Of a stretch of DNA of 64,000 nt, positions 18,727 through 27,449 are shown piece by piece. The stretch comes from Succinimonas sp045124755 (GTDB lineage Bacteria > Pseudomonadota > Gammaproteobacteria > Enterobacterales > Succinivibrionaceae): NCBI RefSeq assembly GCF_045124755.1, contig NZ_JBGVMK010000025.1; one strand, written 5' to 3'. The position numbers were made by a program, and so were the translations under genes. The notes under the pieces are model-generated. The model was not told the DNA's origin. It made no database searches and saw only the letters and a list, made by a program, of their open reading frames with translations. Every line of letters starts with the position of its first letter. Positions within the stretch are counted from its first letter, which is position 1.

Positions 18727-20415
18727 ATGCAGTTAGGAATAATCCAGCTTCAGACCCAGATACAGCAGCTGGCTCCGGGCTGTCTTTCCGTCATTGAGAC
18801 CGACACCCGGGAAACCGCCCTGCTTCTGGCTCTCTATGCCATCGGAAAATCCCGGGGGGTAACCTCTCTTTTGATTTCCGATGAACCGCTGCCGAAGACG
18901 AACCCCCTGACCCCGGAATGCTCCCGGGGCTTCCAGAATGCGGAATTTTTTACCGTGCGCTCCCTCCGCCGGCTGTTCTCCGATCTCCCCCGGGATCTCC
19001 GGAAATGCCTGGGCTTCAAAAGCGGCGTTTTAATAATCTGCCTGTTCCGGAGCCGGCTGGTTCTGGGAGACAATGTCAGCGAACTCACCAGACAGCTTGC
19101 GGACATCCGCGCCTGCCTCCGGGAGAGCGGGAACACCCTCCTTCTCCTTCCCTGGGGGCAGGAGCCGGAGGCTGATAACCGGCTGGTGGCGGTAAGCCCG
19201 GCGCTCACGGGGCTGGCTTTGCTTTCCCGGATCCCGGAGGGAGACAATGTGAAAAGCGGTGCTCCCCGGGATCTCACCTACCGCTACGAAATCCAGTTCT
19301 GGACCGACGGCAGCTCCCGCACCGACACCATGATCTGCCTCCTTAAGCTGACCGGGGACGGGTTTTGCAGCATCCGGAGCGACGGGGTGCCCCTGGACAT
19401 CTTTGCGGATGCCGCGAAATGCTACATTGCCGGGCATGATTTTGTGGCGGACTCCGGGTTCTACACCCGCACGGAGTATTTTCCGGACAACAGATCCCTG
19501 GTGGATGCCGTTAAGGAAAAGATCACCGGAGCCACCTGCATTCTGGAGCTCCGTTCCCGGGCGGAAATCGAGGAGCTGGCGGAGGATCTCCACCTCCTCC
19601 GGGCGACCCGGGGCGCGAGTCCGGTGCTGGTGGTCTGGGAAAAGCTCCCCGGCATCCGGAACAGCTCGGAACGGCTCCTTCTGGCCAGCGGCGCCAGCTT
19701 TATCTTCCCTCATGACGCCCGCCCCATCTATATGAACGTCATGCTGGAACGGATCCGAAACTATCCCTGGCAGGGGAACGTCCCCCGCTATCAGGAAATC
19801 CTCCGGGAATACCGGGAGTTTGCCGCGCTGGGATCCGGCTATCAGGACACCGGGAGGTTTATCAGCATCATCACGGAATCCGTGGGGGGAAACAGCAGCA
19901 TCCTGTGGCTGAAGCGCTCTCCGGCTCTGGTGATCCTGTCCTGCCGGAACGGCATCACTCCGGGCATTGCCGCCTCGCTGTTCCATCCCTCGCGGCACGG
20001 GGATATCTGCTCCGTCTGGGAAAACCGGATCCTGGTGTTTCTGTCCTCCTGCAGCTACGAGGAGATCCCGGCCACCCTGAATCGCATCTTCACCGAGCCT
20101 GCCGATAAGATTTTTACCGCCATGAGCGTGATCTCAAACCGCCGGAAAATTCTGGAATTCCTGCGGGATCTCAGCCAGGATCGGCCCCCGGCGCCGGAGG
20201 ATCTCCGCTTTATCCGCCTGGCCGAGCAGAAGAATGCCGGTCTTAAGCAGCTGAGAAGCGGCGGCGCCGCCATTTCCGGCGTGGCAAACCATACCCCGCC
20301 CGTAATTACCGCCATCAGCCTCTATGAGGAAGACCGGAAATTCCGGGAAATCAGAGAATACCAAGAAGACAGAGAATCCAGAGAATACAGAGAAAACAAG
20401 GAGAACGGCAAATGA
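18727..20415 (+). CDS. bcsE: c-di-GMP-binding cellulose regulator BcsE
   Basis: 562 residues; BcsE is normally about 520. It binds c-di-GMP through an I-site in its degenerate GGDEF-like (GIL) domain and promotes cellulose synthesis through the BcsR/Q and BcsF partners. The I-site RxGD is present as R423-H-G-D426 (SRHGDICSVWENRIL), at nearly the same position as in E. coli. The N-terminus (LGIIQLQTQIQQLAPGCLSVI) is typical. The last 30 residues are an unusual highly charged tail rich in E/R/Y encoded by A/G-rich near-repeats. The stop overlaps the next ATG (ATGA). In E. coli bcsEFG is a divergent operon; here it continues the bcsC transcript. Confidence 0.9.
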   Translation: MQLGIIQLQTQIQQLAPGCLSVIETDTRETALLLALYAIGKSRGVTSLLISDEPLPKTNPLTPECSRGFQNAEFFTVRSLRRLFSDLPRDLRKCLGFKSGVLIICLFRSRLVLGDNVSELTRQLADIRACLRESGNTLLLLPWGQEPEADNRLVAVSPALTGLALLSRIPEGDNVKSGAPRDLTYRYEIQFWTDGSSRTDTMICLLKLTGDGFCSIRSDGVPLDIFADAAKCYIAGHDFVADSGFYTRTEYFPDNRSLVDAVKEKITGATCILELRSRAEIEELAEDLHLLRATRGASPVLVVWEKLPGIRNSSERLLLASGASFIFPHDARPIYMNVMLERIRNYPWQGNVPRYQEILREYREFAALGSGYQDTGRFISIITESVGGNSSILWLKRSPALVILSCRNGITPGIAASLFHPSRHGDICSVWENRILVFLSSCSYEEIPATLNRIFTEPADKIFTAMSVISNRRKILEFLRDLSQDRPPAPEDLRFIRLAEQKNAGLKQLRSGGAAISGVANHTPPVITAISLYEEDRKFREIREYQEDRESREYRENKENGK

Positions 20416-20720
20416 CAGAATTATCGGATGAACTGCTGTCCCTGACGGATATTCTGGAGCTCCTTTTTCTGGCGGCTCTGTGCTTTGTTCCCCTGGGCTA
20501 CCTGCTGGGGCGGCATCCCCGGGTGCCGGGCCTCATTCTGGTGAACCTTTTTCACAAAAGCAATATCGTGTCCCGGGGCGCGCTGTCAGACCTCATGGCT
20601 CCGAAAGCCCCCGCCAAAGACGCTCCCGGGAGAGAGTCCGCCGCAGAGGACAGCTCGGCAGACGGCTATGCAGACGACAGATCTGCAGACGAAAAGGCAT
20701 CCGGGAATCCAGATCTTTAA
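20412..20720 (+). CDS. bcsF: BcsF-like small membrane protein with extended C-terminus
   Basis: 102 residues. One hydrophobic helix (DILELLFLAALCFVPLGYLL, about 13-32) followed by a basic stretch and a conserved-looking segment GLILVNLFHKSNIVSRGALS. Position between bcsE and bcsG, single membrane pass and overlap with bcsE identify it as BcsF, which recruits BcsE to the membrane and interacts with BcsG. E. coli BcsF is about 60 residues; the extra 40 here are a low-complexity acidic/Ser/Ala tail, probably disordered. Confidence 0.8.
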   Translation: MTELSDELLSLTDILELLFLAALCFVPLGYLLGRHPRVPGLILVNLFHKSNIVSRGALSDLMAPKAPAKDAPGRESAAEDSSADGYADDRSADEKASGNPDL

Positions 20721-20732
20721 GGAAGCGCGCCC

Positions 20733-22394
20733 ATGAAACTTCAAAAACTTAAGGATGGCATCGCCAAATTCATCAATTTCAGAACCGCGGGACTGGGGAT
20801 CTGGAACTCCTATTTCCTCTTCAAATTCGGTCTTTACTATTTCTCCTACATCCATCTGGACATCCTGCTCAATATCATTATGGCGGCGCTCCTCACTGTC
20901 CATCTGGGATCCCGCATATACCATGCCTGCTGGCGCCTCTTTCTGGGGGTTCTGGCCATTGGTCTGCTTTACCATGACAGCTATCTCCCGGGAGTCGAGC
21001 AGATCCTTACCCAGCAGCGCCAGCTGGAGGAGATGTCCTTGGATTACGTGCTGAACTTCCTGTGGGACTTTATATCCTTCCCCATGATCTTCGCCTTCCT
21101 GGGGGTGATGCTGCTCTCCTGGTTCCTGAAATCCTACCTCCGCGTCACCACCGTGGTGTTCCTGACCCTGTTCGCCCTCTCCTGCTACGACACCTGGAAA
21201 ACCGGCCCCTCTGATGCTGAAAAGGCCGCAACTCTTATGGCGGCCGCTCAGACCTGCGCCCCCGCCGGAGGCGGCGGCGCTCAGGGTTCCGATGATATCC
21301 CTCCCATGACGGACTCCCCCACTGACAAAAACCTGGAAAAGTATGTCACCCGGTTCTTTGCCCGGGAGGCCTTCCGGAAGACGGCGCTCCCCGGACGGCT
21401 GGAAGCGGATTTCGCGCCCTTTGACATTGTGCTTATGAATATCTGCTCCCTGTCCCGGGACGATATCCGCCAGACCCGTCTGGAGGATCATCCGCTTTTC
21501 AATAAGTTTGACGTGTCCTTCGAGCACTTTAACGGCGCCACCTCCTACTCGGTGCCGGCCTCTCTCAGGCTCCTCCGTTCCTCCTGCGGCCAGGAAACCG
21601 AGGCGGAAATGTACAAGGGCAGACGGCAGGAATGCGAGCTCCTGAACAATCTCGCCGCTCTGGGCTTCACCACCTCGGTTTACCTGGATCACAACGGGGT
21701 TTACGGCGAGTATCTCTCATCGCTCCAGACTCTGGCCGGACTCTCCGGAGAGCCCGAGGATCCGGAGCTTCTCAGGATTGCCTACCGATCCTTTGACGGC
21801 ACCCCTGTTTACAGCGACGCCGCCCTCTTCGAGCAGTACCTGAACAGCGTCTCCCGGAACAGCTCCTACGGCAATGCGGCGTTCTTCAACCTGATTTCCC
21901 TCCATGACGGCCTGCACAACGACGGGGAAAGAAGATCCCTGGACTTTGAGCCCCGGCTCCGGCGGCTTCTGGACGATCTCAGCGCCTTTGCGGATCAGCT
22001 GGAAAAGAGCGGCCGGAACGTGCTCTTTATCATGGTGCCGGAGCACGGCGGCGCCATCGCCGGAGATAAAATGCAGTTCGCCAAGCTCCGGGAGATCCCC
22101 ACGGACAGGATCACCGAGCTTCCGGTATACGTGAGATTCTTCGGAAAACAGCATCAGGAATCCCAGATTAAGCTTCAGGGGCGGCACAGCTATCTGGCGC
22201 TGTCAGAGCTTATTGCGAGATCCATTAAGGAGAATGCCTACGCCGATCCGGACAGCAATAATCTGGACTCCATTACCCGCAATCTCCCGGAAACCGCACC
22301 GATATCAGAAAGCACCAACGCCTTCTTTATCAAGTACGGCGACAAGGGGTTCTATAAGATCAAGGGGGGCAGCTGGACGCCGTATGTTTACTGA
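20733..22394 (+). CDS. bcsG: Cellulose phosphoethanolamine transferase BcsG
   Basis: 553 residues, last gene of the operon. N-terminal hydrophobic segments in about the first 170 residues (LGIWNSYFLFKFGLYYFSYI opens the domain), a low-complexity linker, then a periplasmic zinc-dependent alkaline-phosphatase-fold domain. Hallmarks: VLMNICSLSRDDIR (metal-ligand Cys238), GATSYSVPASLRLLRSSCGQ (nucleophilic serine among S271/S273), and VPEHGGA (E437-H438). The enzyme moves phosphoethanolamine from phosphatidylethanolamine onto glucose units of cellulose, so this operon predicts pEtN-cellulose. Followed by a purine microsatellite and a bidirectional hairpin. Confidence 0.95.
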   Translation: MKLQKLKDGIAKFINFRTAGLGIWNSYFLFKFGLYYFSYIHLDILLNIIMAALLTVHLGSRIYHACWRLFLGVLAIGLLYHDSYLPGVEQILTQQRQLEEMSLDYVLNFLWDFISFPMIFAFLGVMLLSWFLKSYLRVTTVVFLTLFALSCYDTWKTGPSDAEKAATLMAAAQTCAPAGGGGAQGSDDIPPMTDSPTDKNLEKYVTRFFAREAFRKTALPGRLEADFAPFDIVLMNICSLSRDDIRQTRLEDHPLFNKFDVSFEHFNGATSYSVPASLRLLRSSCGQETEAEMYKGRRQECELLNNLAALGFTTSVYLDHNGVYGEYLSSLQTLAGLSGEPEDPELLRIAYRSFDGTPVYSDAALFEQYLNSVSRNSSYGNAAFFNLISLHDGLHNDGERRSLDFEPRLRRLLDDLSAFADQLEKSGRNVLFIMVPEHGGAIAGDKMQFAKLREIPTDRITELPVYVRFFGKQHQESQIKLQGRHSYLALSELIARSIKENAYADPDSNNLDSITRNLPETAPISESTNAFFIKYGDKGFYKIKGGSWTPYVY

Positions 22395-22432
22395 TGAACC
22401 GGCCGGCGGCTGATGCGGGAAGTCGCCGGCCT

Positions 22433-22530
22433 GAAGAAGAGAGAGATAGAGATAGAGATAAAGATAAAGAGAAATAGAAATAGAAAGACAAAGAGAAAAT
22501 AAATAAAGGAAGAAAAGAAAGAAAATAATT
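22433..22530 (+). repeat. Polypurine microsatellite (GAGATA-like)
   Basis: Nearly 100 bases of almost pure A/G on the plus strand, opening with imperfect GAGATA hexamers and drifting into GAAATA and GAAAGA units. It lies between the bcsG stop and the hairpin at 22550. Similar purine-only tracts occur at 25208-25242 and 39141-39330. Confidence 0.85.
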
Positions 22531-22549
22531 AATAGGAAATCCTGACAAA

Positions 22550-22569
22550 CCGCCTGCCTGAGCAGGCGG
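22550..22569. terminator. Hairpin between convergent bcsG and effector genes
   Basis: Perfect 8-bp stem CCGCCTGC / GCAGGCGG with a CTGA loop. On the minus strand it is followed by TTTGTC, on the plus strand by CTTAAG, so it most likely ends the minus-strand effector transcript and may serve both directions. Confidence 0.65.
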
Positions 22570-22602
22570 CTTAAGTCGGGCGCCGCTTGTCAGAATGCCG
22601 GT

Positions 22603-23988
22603 TCAGTCCTGAGGCGGCATAACGCCGCGAGACAGATGAATGCTGAAATTATCCTGCTCCGCCACCTGGATTTTTTTGGCATGACGGATTTCCGAATGGG
22701 TGATGGGAGAACCATTGGTGTCCGGAACGAGTTCGCTTCTTTTCCAGTAATCCTCCTGGAATACGGCGCCGTTTTTGCTCTTGAGATCAGTCCCCTGATG
22801 ATCCGCATACTGCAGCATCACCGGATGCTTCATTTCGTGGAAGAAATCCAGTCCCAGCTTGCTGGTCTGCCTGAAGGTGGCATTCGAGATGATATTGTTG
22901 AACTCAATGAACCTGGGCAGCTGATTAACATCATACAGGTATGACGATTTGATGTAACTGACGGCCTCCTCCAGGGTGACCTCCTCGTCGACATACTCCC
23001 GGGCCCTTTCCTCCAGCTCCTCCTGCGTGATCCATCTGTCGTACTTCATAAACTCCTTCATCCGGGCATTACGGGAAGTCTCGTCAGGATCGCTGTAGAT
23101 TTCCGTGTATTCCCGGAGTCTGGCGCAGTAAAAGTCAATCCGCTCAGGACTGGTATCCGCGGTTTTGTAAGCGAGATTCTTCATCACAAAATGCCGGAGC
23201 GCTTCCTGGGGATTCCTTCTGAAATCCCCCTCCCAGCCGGTGGTTTTATGAGGACTGCCGGCAGCGGGCTGGTCATTAATATGGAGATAGCGGTGCAGCT
23301 TGGCGGGAATGTCGATTTTGGCTGCATTCTCCGGCCGGGCCAGAAATTCCTGCCAGCTTTTGATATCCGCTTCGCTGTGGTCTTTCTTCAGACATTCGGC
23401 GTCATAGGAGCAAACCAGCTTTTTATTTCTGATGTCATCCATGAGATTCCTGTAGCGGGCAATGTTCATATTTTCAACCCTGATGCCGCTTATGGTGTTG
23501 TAATCGTCAATTTTGCTGAACTTGATGACCTGTCCGCTGGCGGCAAGCTTATCATTGAATCTTTTAACCAGATTGGCATTGGCGACAATTCTCCGGGGAG
23601 CAGAAAAGCCGTAATTGGCCACAATGATTTCCTTTTTGTCCTTGTTTTCCGCCAGGATCTCATTGAACTTTTCAATATTGCTGGTGATGATGCGCATCTC
23701 CCTGGATCTGAACAGGGTGTTAAGCCTGTCGCTGATGGCATTGGCCGTGGCAGTCCGGGATCTGGCAAACAGGTCATGAAAAAAGCCCCTGATGCCGGAG
23801 GAGTTATACTGCCGCTTCACGTCAGCCTGCAGCGTGCCGTCCTTGCCGTAGGACAAAGATACCTTGTAATCCTTGCCGTTGACTTTAATAGAGCCCTGAG
23901 AGTTAAAGGTGCCCTCAAGGGTCTGAAAGCTTTCGGAAAGGTTATTAGCATTGAGAGAATTAACATCGTTTACTGAGAGTGTGGACAT
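22603..23988 (-). CDS. Putative type III secretion effector, HExxH metalloprotease motif
   Basis: 461 residues, no signal peptide. The first 30 residues are Ser/Asn-rich and polar, as expected of a type III secretion signal. Residues about 35-110 form a module (KVNGKDYKVSLSYGKDGTLQ, then GIRGFFHDLF). Near the C-terminus H384-E-M-K-H388 is a zinc-metalloprotease HExxH motif, followed by SPITHSEIRHAKK and a short tail; the arrangement recalls the NleD/M91 effector peptidases, though similarity is only at motif level. The gene follows 25 bases after a CesT-like chaperone gene, the classic chaperone-effector order. GGAG lies 6 bases before the ATG. If correct, it is injected into a eukaryotic host cell or protozoan and cleaves a target there. 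No secretion apparatus genes are in this window. Confidence 0.6.
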   Translation of the reverse strand: MSTLSVNDVNSLNANNLSESFQTLEGTFNSQGSIKVNGKDYKVSLSYGKDGTLQADVKRQYNSSGIRGFFHDLFARSRTATANAISDRLNTLFRSREMRIITSNIEKFNEILAENKDKKEIIVANYGFSAPRRIVANANLVKRFNDKLAASGQVIKFSKIDDYNTISGIRVENMNIARYRNLMDDIRNKKLVCSYDAECLKKDHSEADIKSWQEFLARPENAAKIDIPAKLHRYLHINDQPAAGSPHKTTGWEGDFRRNPQEALRHFVMKNLAYKTADTSPERIDFYCARLREYTEIYSDPDETSRNARMKEFMKYDRWITQEELEERAREYVDEEVTLEEAVSYIKSSYLYDVNQLPRFIEFNNIISNATFRQTSKLGLDFFHEMKHPVMLQYADHQGTDLKSKNGAVFQEDYWKRSELVPDTNGSPITHSEIRHAKKIQVAEQDNFSIHLSRGVMPPQD

Positions 23989-24013
23989 GACGCGCTCCGT
24001 TATTTATGCCAGG

Positions 24014-24490
24014 TTAAACCAAAAGAGACTTATCGTCTTGGGGCAGCCCGCTGATTTCCGCCCCGCTGTCAAAGCCCTCGTTGCGGGCGAGTTTTTCAGC
24101 TGCGGCAAATCTGAGGTTCACGAAATTGCTGAAAATTTCAAAGATGCTTTCCTGTCTCAGCCGGGAGGCAGTGCAGATCTGATACAGCACCACGATTCCG
24201 GTCACGGAATCCCGGCCGATTACCGGACCTCCGGCGCGAATGTCAATGCAGGGACCCAGGGCCAGATCGGCAATGTCAAGAGCCAGGCTGTAGCTCAGAG
24301 GATCCGGAAGATCCGCCGCCAGGGGAGAGGACAGAATCAGAATATTATCCTCCGGCTCAGCCTTAATGGCCACGGAGGCATCATCGCCTATGGCAAGTTC
24401 GCAGACGTTGCGTTCATCAAAATCCAGATCCGAAACTCCCAGATCCTCGCCTAATTTTAAAAGAAGCTTCTTTAAATCGCCTGCATCCAT
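24014..24490 (-). CDS. CesT-family type III secretion chaperone
   Basis: 158 residues, small and acidic. The pattern MDAGDLKKLLLKLGEDLGVS, FDERNVCELAIGDDASVAIK, ILILSSPLAADLP and the C-terminal helix (IFEIFSNFVNLRFAAAEKLA) matches the CesT/Tir-chaperone fold: N-terminal helix, beta-sheet with the D-x-x-x-x-C-x-L strand, and amphipathic C-terminal helix. Such chaperones dimerise and hold one effector's N-terminus partly unfolded for secretion. Start ATG at 24490 with AAGGTG 7 bases upstream. First gene of a two-gene operon with the putative effector. Family assignment is from pattern recognition alone. Confidence 0.72.
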   Translation of the reverse strand: MDAGDLKKLLLKLGEDLGVSDLDFDERNVCELAIGDDASVAIKAEPEDNILILSSPLAADLPDPLSYSLALDIADLALGPCIDIRAGGPVIGRDSVTGIVVLYQICTASRLRQESIFEIFSNFVNLRFAAAEKLARNEGFDSGAEISGLPQDDKSLLV

Positions 24491-24814
24491 ATCTGTTCAC
24501 CTTAAAAATCATCACTGCTGCGTTTCAGCCGGACCATGAGACCCGGAAGAATGCCCCGAAATTGAAAAATCGCCTGCTGTCACAACGTGTCAGTTCTGAT
24601 AAAGTTACTGAAAAGAGACTGCGCGCCATTGACTATGTGACCTGTGACCATATTGCGCCAGTAAAACGGGAACAGCAAGCAAGTTCAGTGATGTTCATGA
24701 CAGAGTTCTCTGAAAATCTCGGCCCGGATTTGCGGCAGATGCCAAAAAGCCTCGGCAGGAAAACGTTTCCATTCCTGAAACAGGCTGAAAACGCCCCGAA
24801 AAGCAAAAAATCTC

Positions 24815-24842
24815 TTGCATAAAAATTTCCAGCGGATACAAT
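24815..24842 (+). promoter_or_regulatory. Promoter candidate for tRNA-Ser copy 1
   Basis: TTGCAT (24815-24820), 16-base spacer, TACAAT (24837-24842; 5 of 6 to consensus). The tRNA begins 17 bases after the -10 box, so only a short 5' leader is made. The -35 box is a weak match. Confidence 0.45.
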
Positions 24843-24858
24843 ACTCATGTTTTTCAGC

Positions 24859-24950
24859 GGTGAGGTGTCCGAGTGGTTGAAGGAGCACGCCTGGAAAGCG
24901 TGTATACGGTCAAAGCCGTATCAAGGGTTCAAATCCCTTCCTCACCGCCA
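24859..24950 (+). tRNA. tRNA-Ser (GGA), copy 1
   Basis: 92 bases including an encoded CCA. Acceptor stem GGTGAGG / CCTCACC, G discriminator, long variable arm (TACGGTCAAAGCCGTA) typical of class II tRNA, anticodon loop CTGGAAA giving anticodon GGA (codons UCC/UCU), and GGTTCAAATCC T-arm. Identical to the copy at 25413-25504. Confidence 0.97.
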
Positions 24951-25368
24951 GTTCATGTTTCGTATTTTTCTCGTTTTCCTGCTGTTCCTCTCCTCCTTCT
25001 TCATCTTGATGATTCCGTTCCCAATGGCTTTACGGCTGCATTCGCTTTTGCGCCTTGCTGTTCGCTATGCATGGTAATTTATCTTCCGAAAACTCGGTAT
25101 GCTGCCCATCCCCTGCATAACTAACGAACTTCTGTGATGATTGGACATCCAATTGTCAGATCGTCAGCTGCGCATACATACCCTAAACAGTTTAGTTCGC
25201 GCATCATAAAGGAGGGAAAGGAAGGGAAAGGAAAGAAAGGATCGCGGCAAAATGCCTCATTCTCTCCGGAGAACGTGCCTTCTGGTCAAAAATCAGCCAT
25301 AAAGCGGTCAAAATTTAAGCAATTCCCCATCACAAAGGCCCTCTCCGGCACTATTTTTCAAAAAAATG
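24951..25368. other. Spacer between the two tRNA-Ser genes
   Basis: No gene. Contains a C/T-rich stretch just after the first tRNA and a polypurine tract of GGGAAAGGAA units at about 25208-25242. Long open frames that run through the tRNA genes here are artefacts. Confidence 0.6.
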
Positions 25369-25396
25369 TTGCCAAACCCGCGAGAATCAGTAAAAT
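25369..25396 (+). promoter_or_regulatory. Promoter candidate for tRNA-Ser copy 2
   Basis: TTGCCA (25369-25374) and TAAAAT (25391-25396), each 5 of 6 to the sigma-70 consensus, with a 16-base spacer; 16 bases separate the -10 box from the tRNA. This is a better promoter than that of copy 1, showing the two copies are separately transcribed. Confidence 0.6.
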
Positions 25397-25412
25397 AGCC
25401 CTTGTTTCCAGT

Positions 25413-25504
25413 GGTGAGGTGTCCGAGTGGTTGAAGGAGCACGCCTGGAAAGCGTGTATACGGTCAAAGCCGTATCAAGGGTTCAAATCCCTTCCTCACC
25501 GCCA
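25413..25504 (+). tRNA. tRNA-Ser (GGA), copy 2
   Basis: 92 bases, same sequence as copy 1 including the encoded CCA, the long variable arm and the GGA anticodon. The identity stops exactly at the mature ends: flanks differ, so this is not a simple long duplication. Confidence 0.97.
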
Positions 25505-25890
25505 TGCAGATTTCCATTTCATTCTGTTTGCTTCCTTTTTATCGCTGTTTCTCTTTTCAGTTTGCTCCTTTCAGTTTATTCGTCTCGTTACTGCTGTTTT
25601 GTTAACAAGGTCTGCCTTTATATTTTTCATCTGCGGGCCAGAGACTTCTTATGGCTGCGGAATGACAGTCAGCATAAATCTGGCTGTGACAGCGCTGTCA
25701 AAAAATTCCGAAAACACTCCGCAATTTTCACATATGCATGGAAGCGCCAGAGGCTTGAATACGGGTGAATAAGGAGAGCGCGGCAAAAAGTTCCGCAAGA
25801 TCCTTTTCTCCATCGCTTTTGTCAGGCAGCAGCGGAAAAGAAACAGCATAATGCTGGCGATTTTCTTCTCCAGCTTGCATATAATCCAAT
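25505..25890. other. Intergenic region between tRNA-Ser and the AbiE pair
   Basis: No gene recognised. A perfect -10-like TATAAT occurs at 25880-25885 with no clear -35 partner; it could drive the AbiE operon, in which case the transcript begins at about 25892, next to GGAGG at 25893-25897. Confidence 0.4.
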
Positions 25891-25923
25891 TTGGAGGCAA
25901 TTATCAAGATTGTTTCAACAGCG

Positions 25924-26493
25924 ATGCTCATGGATCAGCTCAGCAGGTACAGCGATCCGGCGGGCAAGATCCTGAGAATGAAGAGATGCGGCGAATTGTA
26001 CCCGCTCACCCGGGGCATCTATGAGACAAATGGGAATGCGCCGGGATATTGCCTTGCCGGGGCGATCTTCGGACCGTCGTATCTGTCGTTCGAATATGTG
26101 CTGTCATTCTATGGGCTGATTCCCGAAGCAGTTTACACGTATGCATCCGCCACGTTCAGCAAGAAAAAGCAAAAAGAGGTGAAAAATCATTTCGGCCGAT
26201 TCACCTACCGCGATGTGCCCCCTGATGCGTACCCCTTCGGGGTGGTGTTCAGGAAAGAAAACGGCTATATATACCGGATTGCGACCCCGGAAAAGGCGCT
26301 GTGCGATAAGCTCTATACGATGCCTCCGGTAACAAGCCAGCGGGAGATTGAAAGAATGCTCTTTGAAGATCTGCGCATCGGCAGCGAAGAATTTGAAAGG
26401 CTCAGTACAGACAGCATACTGCAGATCGGGGACAGGTACCGCAGCAATAATCTGAAGTATTTGATGAAGTACCTGCGGAGGAATATGAGATGA
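25924..26493 (+). CDS. AbiEi-type antitoxin (type IV toxin-antitoxin)
   Basis: About 189 residues from ATG 25924; the frame is open upstream to a TTG at 25891. The start is uncertain: GGAGG at 25893-25897 sits too far from the ATG, so a non-ATG start near 25909 is possible. The protein begins with a winged-helix-like segment (LSRYSDPAGKILRMKRCGEL, then LTRGIYET), the usual N-terminus of AbiEi-like antitoxins, followed by YLSFEYVLSFYGLIPEAVYT and ATPEKALCDKLY, which are strongly typical of this family. It represses the operon and counters the toxin without direct binding. Overlaps the toxin start by 4 bases. Confidence 0.8.
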   Translation: MLMDQLSRYSDPAGKILRMKRCGELYPLTRGIYETNGNAPGYCLAGAIFGPSYLSFEYVLSFYGLIPEAVYTYASATFSKKKQKEVKNHFGRFTYRDVPPDAYPFGVVFRKENGYIYRIATPEKALCDKLYTMPPVTSQREIERMLFEDLRIGSEEFERLSTDSILQIGDRYRSNNLKYLMKYLRRNMR

Positions 26494-27350
26494 ATCATGT
26501 TATCACGGAGATGCTGAACCAGTACCATGCCGACGGGCTGACTGACAAGAAGAACGCCGTGAAGGAAATCATGCAGGAGATCGTTCTCTGCGGGCTTTCC
26601 CGGGCCGGATTCTTCCAGAAAGCCGCCTTCTATGGGGGAACTGCGCTTCGCATTTTTTATGGTCTGGATCGCTTCTCCGAGGATTTGGAGTTTTCACTGG
26701 CAACGCCGGATCCGGCGTTCGAACTGGCGTCCTATTTTCCGACGCTGAAAAAAGAAGTCGCATCCTACGGCCTGAATACGGAGATCTCAGAAAAATCAAA
26801 AACAAAGGAATCCGCAATAAAATCTGCCTTTCTGAAGGACAGCACAAAAGAGCATATGCTGCTGATCTGCGCCTCCGATCCGGCAGCGGCAGGGATTCCG
26901 GGAAACGAGAAGATCAAGATCAGGATTAAAGCAGATACCAATCCCCCGGCAGGAGCCTCCTTCGATCACAAATACCGTCTGCTTCCCGCTCCGTATGACA
27001 TTGCACTCTATGATATGCCTTCTCTGTTTGCCGGAAAGGCGCATGCGGTGATCTGCCGCGCCTGGAAAAACCGCGTCAAAGGCAGAGACTTGTACGATTA
27101 CGTTTTTTATCTTTCTCGCGGCGCCGCGCTCAATACCGAGCATCTGAAAGCGCGGCTCGTGCAATCAGAGGCCTGGAAAGCAGAGGAACCCTTCACCATC
27201 AGCGATGCCCGGAAACTGCTATGCGCCCGCTTTGACGAGATCAGCTACGAGCAGGCAAGAGAGGATGTCCTTCCGTTTATCAGAGATCCCGCATCGCTTG
27301 CTTTGTGGAATGCGGATTTCTTCAGGCAAATAACGGAGGGACTGAAATAA
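26490..27350 (+). CDS. AbiEii-type nucleotidyltransferase toxin
   Basis: 286 residues. Nucleotidyltransferase signature YGGTALRIFYGLDRFSEDLE: GGTALR at 49-54 and the metal-binding D65-x-E67 in SEDLEF. Further conserved segments are KIRIKADTNPPAG, MPSLFAGKAHAVICR and the GRDLYDYVFYL helix with the catalytic-lysine region. AbiEii/MenT toxins add nucleotides to tRNA acceptor ends or related targets and cause phage abortive infection or growth arrest. Translationally coupled to the antitoxin by ATGA overlap. Intact as far as I can see. Confidence 0.85.
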   Translation: MNHVITEMLNQYHADGLTDKKNAVKEIMQEIVLCGLSRAGFFQKAAFYGGTALRIFYGLDRFSEDLEFSLATPDPAFELASYFPTLKKEVASYGLNTEISEKSKTKESAIKSAFLKDSTKEHMLLICASDPAAAGIPGNEKIKIRIKADTNPPAGASFDHKYRLLPAPYDIALYDMPSLFAGKAHAVICRAWKNRVKGRDLYDYVFYLSRGAALNTEHLKARLVQSEAWKAEEPFTISDARKLLCARFDEISYEQAREDVLPFIRDPASLALWNADFFRQITEGLK

Positions 27351-27449
27351 TCTTCCCTCGGTATGCGCCTTGCGATACGCTGACACTTGCCGCCGGCGGT
27401 CGGGTTCGGGACTTTCACCCCATAGGTACAGAACATGCCGGGCGCGCGC

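Noticed and set aside
25134..25772. 212-codon plus-strand frame
   Set aside because: Runs straight through the second tRNA-Ser gene.
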